Below, piece after piece: positions 35,641-45,395 of a DNA stretch of 64,000 nt (its first letter is position 1; each line of letters opens with the position of its first letter). This DNA comes from Plectosphaerella cucumerina (lineage: Eukaryota > Ascomycota > Sordariomycetes > Glomerellales > Plectosphaerellaceae). Below the pieces are notes generated by a model. That model had not been told where the DNA came from and searched no databases. It saw only the letters and a program-made list of their open reading frames with translations. Made by a program: the position numbers and the translations under genes. The stretch covers positions 372,001 to 436,000 of the forward strand of contig JAGPXD010000001.1 in assembly GCA_020746995.1 (NCBI GenBank), in the 5' to 3' direction.

Positions 35641-36529
35641 AGCAGCGCCACCGGACATTGCCATTTGGCAGTTCTTCTCCTGTTATTTCACCACGGTTTC
35701 CAGCGACAGCCTCTTCGGCTGTTCACGGCATGGCGTTTCAGGGCGCTTCGTTTTCATCATTTGCACCAAAGCATGGTCTTCCTCGGCAGTCAAGAACCTC
35801 AGCATAGCGACAGCTTGGGTTTGCGGCATAAAGGAAGGATCAGTATATACCGACTCGAGCAACTCGGCAAGCGACAGCCTCCCGCAGCACTTTGGGCCCT
35901 TCATGAATTTCTGCATACATGGGATCCCGTCTTAATGCATAATGCGGCTTCGCCCCGGGCCACGCCTCGATGCTCGGACACACAAACAGACGCCCACCCA
36001 AGGGAGTGGCCTGCGAGCCAAGGGGGGTGATCAAACTCGCCAACTGGTCATAGTTGGTCGAGGGTACACTACTAGCGGTTTGAGTCTTGAGATTGAGATC
36101 TGACTCGGGGTACGGGTCGACCGTGTGCCAGCGCCGGATGCGCGAGGCAAAAGACGCGGTCGACGGTCATGGAGTTTCGGTGTGGATTTTGTCCACTGCA
36201 TCATCGGTTCTGGCCTGCGACTTTCCGTCCTGGCACCGATGCACGCAACGGTCTCGTCCGGATGGACGGGGCCTGGTTAGGATTAGGGGTTTAAAATTAC
36301 GATACCATACCGCGTTTAACATGCCTCTTCCTCCTTATATTCAGTGACTTGCTGTGTTTGCCGCCATTAAGCTGTGATGTGTACACTGGGATACAATGGA
36401 GCCTGCCTGGAGATGCCTACGTAAGGCTTGCGGGAAGGTGTCCGTCGAGCGACCTATACCAGCAGGTCAAAAATATCTACTTGGATCTACTACTCAAGCT
36501 CGGTTGTCGCCCCAAACTTCCACTCTCAC
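35641..36529. other. Intergenic, nothing firm
   Basis: About 890 bases. The first 170 are open in another frame with low GC at third positions, unlike the CBM21 gene, so I treat them as 3' UTR. The rest is presumed promoter of the HET gene. Confidence 0.5.
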
Positions 36530-38523
36530 ATGTCCAGCGGCCACCGACGATCCGTCGCGATGGACCTCTGCCACCATTGCGAGGAGCTCGTCGAGGTCAT
36601 CACATCAGTAGATGACCGAGAACCCCGCGTTGCCTGCGATTGGCACAAAACCCCGCAACTTGTCACGGACTCGGCGCGAGACTGCGTCCTCTGTCGCAAC
36701 ATCTGGGATGTCTCGCTGAGCCCGCCGGTGGAACAGGCGTTGAGGAGGTATCCTGGCCTACCGTTGGGGGATTTGCATATCTCACTTTGGGTGAGGGATA
36801 GATTGGCTCGAGGGTCTGTCTGGTGGTCGAGCCTTGACACGGAGGTGGATGTGCTGGGTGAGGCTATGGTGTATGAGAGGACTGATTTGATCGGTCTTTC
36901 ATCTCAGGGTTGGTTCTGTCGCTCGTTCAATCAGATGGATGGCTAACAGAACTTGCAGGTTCGTGCTGGGAGCGGTCCGCTGACGGGGACTCGGAAGCTG
37001 GGAGTCGCATTGCACAGATAACGGAATGGCTTCATGAGTGCGAGTCCAGTCACTCAAAGTGCCGACCCGAGATATCACCTGCAACTTCCCGGCCCGCGCG
37101 TCTCCTCGAAGTTCCCCAGGCATCTTCGGGCACGCCCATTCGCCTCGTCCGGACCGACGCCTTCACCCAGGACGACCAGGCGAAGCAGCCCCTTCGTTAC
37201 GCGACCCTGAGCTACTGCTGGGGCAGTATTCTGCCCATCAGGACGACGAAAAGCACACTGCGCCAGTTCGAGACAGGCATCCCCGAGGAGGTCCTCCCCA
37301 AGACGTTCCGCGACGCCGTTCGGATCGTGCGAGCTCTGGATATCAGATACCTGTGGATCGACGCGCTCTGTATCCTCCAAGACGACGGGGAGGATTGGCA
37401 GCGTGAATCGGCCAAGATGATGGACGTCTACTCCGGAAGCGTCCTGACTATCGCGGCCAGCGCTGCGCGGGATAGCACGGGTGGCTGTTTCCCGGAGGCC
37501 CCCTCTTCCGAAAGAAGTCCAAGGTGCCACGGAACAACCTCGATATTCCCAATCAAACGGCGAGACGTCCCTGGTGAGATGACAGCCCGACTTCAAAAAT
37601 CATTGCCTCGATTGGTCCAGCTCGACACCCATCTCAATACCCGTGGATGGACGTTCCAAGAACGTATCCTCTCACACCGCATCGTGCACTGCATGGATGA
37701 CGAGATGCATTGGGAATGTCGCCGTTCCTACAAGACGCAGGCTGGTCACGAGACCATCACTGCACCCTCGGCTGACAGTCCAGGCTCGCGGCGTTGGGCC
37801 AGCTGGGTTGAAGACTATTCGGCCCGTCTCTTCACGCATCCCTCGGACCGGCCGGCGGCGCTGCATGGAGTTGTGCGCAGACATAAAAGAATGACGGGGC
37901 ATAAACCTCTGCTGGGGTTGTGGGACACAACCCTCGCGCGGGATTTGCTCTGGATGAGGTTGGGGAAGAGGCGTACTCCGTCGTTGAAGGGTATGCCGTC
38001 GTGGACGTGGCTGGCGTGTGATACCTGGACTGTGATGGACAGCTTTTTCAGGAGCTCAGCGGCTGTGCAGGATGACCTGGAGCTGGTACACGGGCATGTT
38101 TCCTGGACGGGCGAGCCGTTCGTGTCAGCTGTGGGGGACATCCAGCTCCGTGTTCGGGTGCCTGTGGTAGAGCTGAGGCTTCGAACGACGGAGGAAAGCC
38201 GGCGGTTCAAACCGCCATATATGGAGGTGGAGGGACAGATTCTCGACGTGAAGAGTCACATTCCATGGCTGGTGGCGGCGCAGTTTGATGATGAGAGCAA
38301 GGTAGTAGAGGAGTTTGAGGCGTATACGTGTTTGCTGGCGTGTTCAACGCGGAATCAGGGTGGAGGCTTGCCAAAGGGGGGTACCAAGGGGTTCTTGATG
38401 GTGGAGAGGGTGGGAGAGGGTGACGAGGGCGTTGGTGTGTATCGGCGCATTGGGGTTGGGTGTTACATGGCGGAAAGCTCGCCCTTTGATGATGCAGTAG
38501 CTGAGGTGATGGACCTTGTTTGA
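36530..38523 (+). CDS. HET-domain protein (heterokaryon incompatibility)
   Basis: Protein of 647 aa, exons 36530-36908 and 36959-38523, with a 50-bp intron carrying a GCTAAC branch site. Residues 1-125 have a Cys/His motif (LCHHCEELVEVI, CVLCRNIWD) often found in front of HET domains. The HET domain starts near residue 206 with RYATLSYCWG, continues with RYLWIDALCILQDDGEDWQR (about 255) and SGSVLTIAASAA, and includes RGWTFQERILSHR near 354. Such proteins mediate vegetative-incompatibility and self/non-self responses and are usually members of large families. The C-terminal 200 residues have no recognised repeats (no NACHT, WD40 or ankyrin). The start could instead be the in-frame ATG at 36560. 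It lies 0.8 kb from a RIP-degraded block, fitting an accessory location. Confidence 0.87.
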
Positions 38524-39339
38524 AAGAGCCCGAGGAGGAGGAACCCGTCAACATGGAGGAGCCCTCCGTGGTCACGACACCCCGTGAGAAGGTCTGTTTG
38601 CCTATCCACCTAGCACCATATCAATATACAAATGTTCCGTCTGCTCAACATGTCGAGATGTGAGATTGTTCGCATCAATTCACGCATCAGCATCTTCAAG
38701 GGCTTGACGCCTACTTTGCCGGAGATGTTGAAACCAGCATATACTCACTACCAATGATGGCAAGATACCAGGTGCCTGGTGTTTTGATATTTAAATGAGA
38801 AGGGCCATCAATGAGATAAGTACCTTGCTCGACGTCAGGGTTGGTAGACAGCAAAACCAGCTGCCTTCTCAAATCCAAGCGTCGGCCTCAGATCCGTATG
38901 CTACTTGGGCAGTACTGACCTGAAAGTTCCTGCAACTAAGCGAATACAGCAAGTTTTCCTCAACTTCAGATTGCAAGGGGCCCCGAATCAGAGGCAACAT
39001 GGCACCTATGCCGCACGAGGGCCTGGGATGACTGTCAGCAGTCGTTCTCGGTCCCGCGGTCCACTCAGCAGCAATGGTTACAAGTAAGTAACGTCCTAAA
39101 TCGTGACGGCTGCCAGATGGATCAAACGCCCTAGAATTGGAAGAAACAGGACTGCCATTGTTCTTTCCAGCATCCAGGCTAGTAATCCTGCTGGGTGAAG
39201 GCAGCCCTAAGGCATAATAAGTACCTCCGTAGTTCACGAGGATCATGTTACGACCCAGGTATAATCTTCCGAAGATGTGTAGTCTGGAACCGAGGTGGTC
39301 TATACTAGCAGCACGTACTAGGCGACTGTTAAGCAATAA
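38524..39339. other. Intergenic left flank of the AT-rich block
   Basis: About 815 bases of ordinary composition. An ORF on the minus strand (38869-39336, 155 codons) has mixed protein-like composition (GTYYALGLPSPSRITSLDAG) but no motif or start context I trust. It could be a fragment of a degraded gene. Confidence 0.4.
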
Positions 39340-39816
39340 GGGTAACTATCGTGGAACCAAGGGTGTCGTAAAGCGTTGCGCTTCTTTACTATAGGCTAAG
39401 GTAGTTTCTAATAAAGACTTAAATTAATTACTATCGTGAATCTAGGTAGAGCTATATACTATAAGGTAGTATCTTATATAGACGGAAGTTCCTAGGGATT
39501 ACGTTTGATCACTTTGTAATCTATCGTACGCCGTTCGTTGGATTACTATTATGACAACCGTAATCTATATTATACGATAACAGCCCCTACTATTCGTCGA
39601 ATATCTGGGGTATCCGCGGCGAGCCCGGAGTAAAGCCTCGAACCGGCTTACTCTCTTAGCGTTTGTAATCTATAGTCCGTACTTAGCCTATACGCCTGAT
39701 TACCTAAGAGGGTTAGTCTCCGCGGGGTCTTAGGCCGAGTAACCTACAGCCTGTTTAGGTGTTATACCTAATTACTAGGTTACTTATCGGCATAGGTATT
39801 AGCGTTATTATATAGC

Positions 39817-40084
39817 TTTAATTAGCATTATTATAACTAGTAGTTTTAAGTATTTATAATTAGTAGAGAGTAGTCCTTACGATTACTTTAATTAATACCC
39901 TTATAACTAGTAATTTTAATTACTTATAATCGGTAGTTTAATTAAATTATTATACCCGGGTATAACCCTTATAATTACTTTAATTAACGACTTTATAACT
40001 CGTGGTTTAATTAAGCCTTTATACCCAGGTATACTAATCGGTAACTTTACGATAGCTTTAAATAGTATTAACTAGACTTTTAGG
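39817..40084 (+). repeat. Degenerate tandem repeat array inside the AT-rich block
   Basis: Related units recur: 39817-39866, 39882-39964, 39974-40033 and a partial one at about 40049-40084. Shared elements are TTTAATTA, TATAACTNGT, a second TTTAATTAA and the near-palindrome TATACCCNGGTATA. The second copy keeps the perfect 16-base palindrome TTATACCCGGGTATAA at 39950-39965, while the third has CCCAGG. Confidence 0.6.
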
Positions 40085-40232
40085 CCCTATACGATAAAAG
40101 CTTTAGGAGGTTAAGTTTGTAAGTCTTTAGTAGATAAAAAATAGTTATTTTTGCCTAGGGCTTAATATAAGCTAAGGATTAGTTGAGATAAAAAAGCTGT
40201 TTAATCGGGTTAGTATAGTCCGCCCTATTATT

Positions 40233-40266
40233 TACTACCTCTCTATCTATCTATACTACCTCTCTA
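40233..40266 (+). repeat. 13-base direct repeat pair
   Basis: TACTACCTCTCTA occurs at 40233-40245 and again at 40254-40266, separated by TCTATCTA, at the right edge of the AT-rich block. Confidence 0.65.
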
Positions 40267-40411
40267 GACAGGCCTATCTTCTTCTCCCGTATCTATCCTA
40301 TTCCACAAGGCTATAGTACACCCTAGTATAACCCCGCTAGAAACCACGGAGCCTTCCCCGGGTCCCGGCCGCAAGAAAACAAAAGAAAGACAATCGTCGC
40401 GCACATATCCA

Positions 40412-41377
40412 TTACGCAACACTGCCGCTGTGACGCGCGCGCTTGCGGCCTGAACCGCCCCCCGCGGACGAGGGGTGCATCTTCTCGGACCTCTCGCGCT
40501 TGAGCTTCTCGTCGAGGACACGGGCTGTACAAAGAGCAAGTCAGCGGATGCAAACATCAAAGCGGAATCAGGCCACATACTCAGAATATCGTAACCAAAC
40601 TGGGGGAACTCAAGACACAGCGCCTTGAACTCATCCTCAGCCTCGGAGCGCAGTGTGTGCGACCTTGCGGCCCAGAAGCTCGCGACAGGCGCGCGAATAG
40701 TCGTGTCCTCCTTGCTGGTGTACTGGTAGACGTAGCGGGCGTAGGCGATCTCGCCTTTTGCCGTCGAGTTGACGCAGTGTATCTTTGAGCTCGAGAGGCT
40801 GCGGAGGCCGGGGACGCCGAACTTTTCGGCAATGGTGTAGACGCGCGCGTGCTTGAGGAGCTGGTCGCCCGTGTCGTCGACCTTGGGGGCCGAGGGGTCG
40901 TCTTCCAGGACGCGCTGGCCCGCGAGCTTGCGCGGGAAGTACTCGCCCGTGTAGAGGTATTCGAGGAAGCAGCCGGTGGCGTCGAGGTCCTCGGAGAGGA
41001 GTTCGATCTGGCGAGGCTGCGGGGGCGGATGTCAATAAGCGATGCGCGTGTGGAGGGGCAATGGGGCCTTTCCTTACGCTTCCATCGTCGGAGAACTCGG
41101 CGCACGCGTCCCTGAAGTAGGGGCTCTTGGTGAGCAGGGACTGGTGGGCTGTGAGGATGGTCTCGTTGCCGTTGTGGCCGACGATCAGGGTGACGACGGG
41201 GCTCGTCAGGTAGCTGATGAAAGTGGCGCGCGGCTCGGGCGCGGCATCCTCCTCCTCGGCGCCGGCAGCGACAGTCTCATCACCCGCGACGGCGGTGGCG
41301 CCTTCCATCTCGACATCGCCGGCGGTGGAGGGGACGTCCTCGCTGATCTCGACGTCGTTGATTTCCGAGTCGGCCAT
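40412..41377 (-). CDS. BTB/POZ domain protein
   Basis: Protein of 282 aa with exons (transcription order) 41377-41078, 41016-40581 and 40524-40412; introns of 61 and 56 bp with GTAAGG and GTATGT donors. Residues 1-50 are acidic. The BTB/POZ dimerisation domain spans about 52-150: SPVVTLIVGHNGNETILTAH, QSLLTKSPYFRDACAEF, then FLEYLYTGEYFP. The segment after it (HARVYTIAEKFGVPGLRSLS) is the usual post-BTB helix pair. The C-terminus is basic (GRKRARHSG), a possible nuclear signal. There is no MATH, Kelch or zinc finger. Family members serve as Cullin-3 adaptors or scaffold proteins; the specific role is unknown. Its 3' end lies within about 70 bases of the RIP block. Confidence 0.87.
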
Positions 41378-42010
41378 TGTCGCATCTGTGGTGGTGTGGG
41401 CGGGGTGGTCTGGGTCGCGGTCTGGGCGGGCTTTGGAATTGGCGCGCAATTGACGATGGAAATTGATCTGGGATGGAGTAGCGAGCGTGGAATGAAGGTC
41501 AGACTCGAGCTGTGGTGCGTGTCGCGGTCGGAAGACCAGAGGATCAAAGGACGGGAGGTGTTAGTGGGTGAACATGAAGATAGGCCGACCGACCAATCAC
41601 GCTGTCGAATTCGCTGCAACCGGCAGGCCGGGGCTGGACGAGGAGGGAGCTGCTGCAGGTACAAGGGTGCGCCAGGGCGCACGGGCCAGCATGATGCCTG
41701 AAGCGCCAGGCCAATTCCCGACCTGAGCTGAAGCTTCGATAAGATAAGAAGACCAGCCCCGGAAAAAGACATTTCCAAGTCCCAAGTGACATCATTGCCC
41801 CCATTCGAATTCGAGCAGCACCACAGAAGAAGGGTATATCCATTGTAACCAAGTCCGAGTCCATCCTCGAACAAAAAAATAAAAAGACCACCCCCCGAAA
41901 TGCTATGCTTCTCCACTTGGAACCGGTGACATCTGCGACTTCGAAATAATACTGCTACGCATCTTGCTATGCAATGCGAACACCCCGTACAGTGGACAGA
42001 AATAAGCGGG
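41378..42010. other. Intergenic between BTB and cyclin genes
   Basis: About 630 bases holding the promoter and leader of the BTB gene and the 3' UTR of the cyclin gene (both minus strand). A G-rich, pyrimidine-poor plus strand near 41390-41470 (CT-rich on the coding strand) fits the BTB leader. Nothing else seen. Confidence 0.5.
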
Positions 42011-43018
42011 CTACCTTCCCTCGGCGGCGCTCGCCTTGGCCAAATTTTTGTTGTTGAGCGTCAAGATGGGCACCTTCTGGCGCAGCACGCTCCACGAGCT
42101 GCCCTGGCGCAGGACGTCGCAGTGGTCCCGTAGTATGGCTTCACTGACGACGAGTTCGAAGTTTGTCAGGAAACAGAAGCTGATCTCGAGCCTCGCGAGC
42201 TCGAGCTCACTCACACCGCCGACTTTTGCCATTTTTGAGTGCGGGTAGCTCAGGTCTTCGAGCGCCTTCATGGCCACGCGCAGCCCAGCCAGCAGTAGCC
42301 GATGGGCATTGCGTCGCGTCACCGGTATGGCGCGCTCATCTACTGCGAGCCGGTGGATGTAGAGGCTCGTGGCGAGGTAAACGGCCGTGCTCATCGGGCA
42401 GAAACGGTGGAGCCTGGATAGGTAATCTTCGATGCTGATGGGCGGGGGCTTTTTCGAGTAGAATTTTCGAGTAATGGCGCCGTGTTGTAGATTTAGTGGC
42501 TGTGAGTTCTCGCCGATGATGGTGAACGGCTCGGGACTCGTGATGGGGTCTAGAGCGGGAGAAGGCGATGCCCGGAGGCGAACACCGTCGATGGGCTGTG
42601 ACGCGGCCGATGTCGCGGAGCTGCTGGAGTGGGTGGACATGGACGCCGATTCGGCCTGTTTCCTCATGCGAGCGAGATCCTTTTCGGAGTTGGACCGTTT
42701 TATGATGTCCTTCTCTAGCTGCATACCCCGCATGTGTGGCATCGTCGGGCTCGTCGGGGGCGGAGTGGGAGGTATGTCGCCAGTGACCAGGACGAGGGCC
42801 TCGACGCCCATGCTGAGGAGTTTGAGCGCTGCTCTCGGCGTAAGTTTGAATATGTCATTGCTAAGCTGGGGCTCGGTCCGTGGGCTGTCGCTTTCGAGGA
42901 CGGCCAGGGCCGGGTCTGAGGAGGGGTTCGGGGGCGGCGGCAGCTTGGGAGCCTCGCTGGCGGACGAGTCGGTGCGCTCAGGGGCGGGGGGTGGATTTTC
43001 GGTGGTCGGGGACGGCAT
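42011..43018 (-). CDS. Pho80-like cyclin (cyclin PHO80/PCL family)
   Basis: Intronless 335-aa protein. Residues 1-185 are Pro/Ser/Thr-rich and disordered, with FKLTPRAALKLLSMGVEALV near 60, a conserved-looking helix. The cyclin fold follows (about 190-305): KPPPISIEDYLSRLHRFCP, VYLATSLYIHRLA, RNAHRLLLAGLRVAMKALED, then KVGGVSELELARLEISFCFL and TNFELVV. This is the Pho80/PCL-type cyclin signature, whose members bind Pho85-like CDKs in phosphate, glycogen and cell-cycle control. The frame is open further upstream to 43213, but I choose the ATG at 43018 (MPSPTTENPPP), before which the sequence is leader-like. Which Pho85 partner function it serves cannot be decided. Confidence 0.85.
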   Translation of the reverse strand: MPSPTTENPPPAPERTDSSASEAPKLPPPPNPSSDPALAVLESDSPRTEPQLSNDIFKLTPRAALKLLSMGVEALVLVTGDIPPTPPPTSPTMPHMRGMQLEKDIIKRSNSEKDLARMRKQAESASMSTHSSSSATSAASQPIDGVRLRASPSPALDPITSPEPFTIIGENSQPLNLQHGAITRKFYSKKPPPISIEDYLSRLHRFCPMSTAVYLATSLYIHRLAVDERAIPVTRRNAHRLLLAGLRVAMKALEDLSYPHSKMAKVGGVSELELARLEISFCFLTNFELVVSEAILRDHCDVLRQGSSWSVLRQKVPILTLNNKNLAKASAAEGR

Positions 43019-45395
43019 GGCCACGGGAGGGCGCGCTCGGCTATGTTGGTTGTGTCGCGGCAGTGATCGGGTGCGCACGTGGGCTTTCACGAGGGAGGAG
43101 GGAGTGGTGTTTGGAGCGGCGGCCAGCCAGCTAGCCTTCTGGCACGGCGTCGGACGGATGGGACAGGGCGGCGAGCCCTCTGGTATTGAATGAATTGGGA
43201 CTCGGTGGCACAACTGTCATGGTACCTGGGTGGAAGGAGGCGTGTCGGACGATGTGGGTGGCGTGGGCAGGCGGCGTCCGGGGAACAGCTCAGCAACGGT
43301 TGGGCGGGCGGAGTTGTCGACGGGCAGGCCAAGAGCAGATGTGCATGTGCAGGCTGAGGATGAATGCCGGACAGCGGAGCCGTGGTCGCGAGAGTGCTGG
43401 GGGAGCTGAGGAGGCAGGCGAGAGAAAGGCCGAAGCGGGCGATCACAGGCCAGGTGAAGGACGACCAGCAGGGGGAGAGGCAGAGAGGGGCCGATCGGGT
43501 GGTGGTGTGTGGCGCCGGGGAACCAGCGGCGGCCAGGCGGGACGGGGGGCAGGGTCGTTAGATGCGTTTGGATGGCTGGGTCTCGACCACAGAGCTGGCG
43601 GTGGTCGTAAGGGGGGACCGGGACCGTTCGTTATCTTCGCGCGGTCTTTCGCCTTTTGCCTCTGGCGTCTGGCGTCGGTATGCCCGCGGCAGGGAGCATG
43701 CAGGAGATCGGCGGGAAGCAGGCCGGGACCAGGTGTGCTGGTGCTGCGGGGTGCTCGGCGGCGGCGGCGAGCGAGGCGACGCAAAATCGAAGTCGAGTCG
43801 AATCGAAGCGGAGGGAGTTGAAGGGGGAAGCAGGGGGAGACAGGTTAGGTTATGTACGTGAGTGTGATGAGTGTCTGCGGTGACTGAGTGACTGAGGTGC
43901 CCTGCCTGCCTGACGGGATGGATGACGAGAGAGCCGATGCGGGTGGGAGAGGTGCGGGGTGTGTGTTCCGGACACGAAGCCGGGCCGGCTGTTCCACGCC
44001 TGCGCGAGGCAATCTAGGCAAGGCGACGTTTGGTGTGCTGGAGTGATGTATGTTCGGGTCAAATCACGGCGCCTGACCGCTGGTGGGAGAAAAGAGAGGT
44101 CGAGATGTGACCTGTCGTCGCGGCTGGGGCTCAGCAGGTACGTCCCAAGGCCCGGTCGGTTGTTTCGTGCAACGCGGTGCAGTGACACGAATGGACCAGA
44201 CGGGATGGAATGAGCGGTCGGTCGGTCGTTCCTTCTTGTGTCCGCGTCTTGTCCGCGTCGGGCGTGTGTCTCTGTGTGTGTCTGCTGAGCAACGAGAAAA
44301 AGGGAAGGTCACGCACGTCGGGGTCGGCCTGGACTGTTCCTTCCCGCGCTTTGCGTTTTGCCCCTCCCCTCCACTTGGAGGCAGGCACCTCAGTCCCTTC
44401 CAGTTCCACGTCTCTACAGGGTTCCTACCCCTCTTCTTGCTCTTCTTGGGCGCAAGTGACACCGTGGGTTCACTTGACTGGGCACCGCTGGTCCTTCAGA
44501 GGAGACGTGCCCCCGAATTTTCTTGGAGAAAAAACACCCAGGGTCTGGTCTGGGCCCGCCGTGGATCGCCGCTGTCAATCGATCTTCCGTCCCAACTTTG
44601 TCCGACTCCGTTACGAGTAGGTCTCTTTATTCTCCCTCTGGTCAACATGGTCCTCGGCTGTTGTCGGGCCAAGCCATCTGCTGAACAACACTAACAATCG
44701 CCCAGAGAAACAACCACCCGGATGCGTCTGGTCGAACGACTCGTATCATCGTCAAATTCGTCGAGTCAACAGACGCAAACTGTCGAGAAGATCCGGACAC
44801 CAACCCGACGCCCCGCCGACCAACTCCACTTGAGCTTTGCTGCCCGGCACATCCATCTCGCTCGCTGCCGGGCACATCTGAGGGGGCTATCCAGTCGTAC
44901 CCGTCGAGGTCTCGGAGGCTGTGCCGCCTCATCTCATTCGTACATCAACTCGACTAGCATGGAGCATCAACAACGGCCGACATGCATCACATCCCTCGGT
45001 CGTCGACATAGCTGCCACGGGTAGGCCCGAATCTTCTTCACCGGCGGACAAACGATACTGCCCCCTGCCGGCCCTGTCCGAGTACCAGATCGAGATCTGC
45101 AGGGTTCAAGGCTTGGTAGTCTCCTCTGGCGAAATCGTTCATTTCACCGCAGCATCGCCCTCCCGCCCTGCTCTTTCCTCGCCCAATGACGACGACATGT
45201 GGAAATTTGCAATGGCACCACACCCGTCGGCTCCACGTCCAACGGTCCCCGATATGACATGTTTATCATTCGGCTTCGGGCGGGCTGAAACCCCCGTCGA
45301 CCGCTCTCATCTCGACCTCATGTCGGCAAAATCTCCTACGATGCTACTCATCTCCGCAACCACGGTTTCATAACCTCTGCGAAATTCTGCCCGCG
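43019..45395. other. Intergenic, promoter and leader of the cyclin gene
   Basis: About 2.4 kb. The part next to 43018 is G/A-rich on the plus strand, hence CT-rich on the cyclin coding strand, consistent with a long leader. ORFs such as 43186-43821 and 44083-44694 (plus) are Arg/Gly/Ala-rich and not credible. No RNA gene recognised. Confidence 0.5.

Larger units (their letters stand above)
39340..40340. mobile_element. RIP-degraded AT-rich relic, probable former repeat or transposon
   Basis: About 1 kb sharply AT-rich block between GC-rich neighbours. In 39781-40080 I count only about four CA or TG dinucleotides in 300 bases while TA is everywhere, which is the footprint of repeat-induced point mutation (C-to-T at CpA). 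No ORF survives. No terminal inverted repeats or transposase remnants could be recognised, so the original element is unknown. It contains a degenerate tandem array. Confidence 0.7.

Noticed and set aside
35627..35807. Possible last exon of the CBM21 gene ending at 35807
   Set aside because: The translation looks protein-like (FGSSSPVISPRFPATASSAV), but it needs a weak GTCGCC donor and its third codon positions are A/T-rich, unlike the rest of the gene. The in-frame stop at 35640 is preferred.
44921..45373. 150-codon frame between the cyclin and ThDP genes
   Set aside because: Begins with a non-ATG codon, has no motif, and lies in presumed 3' UTR/intergenic DNA.
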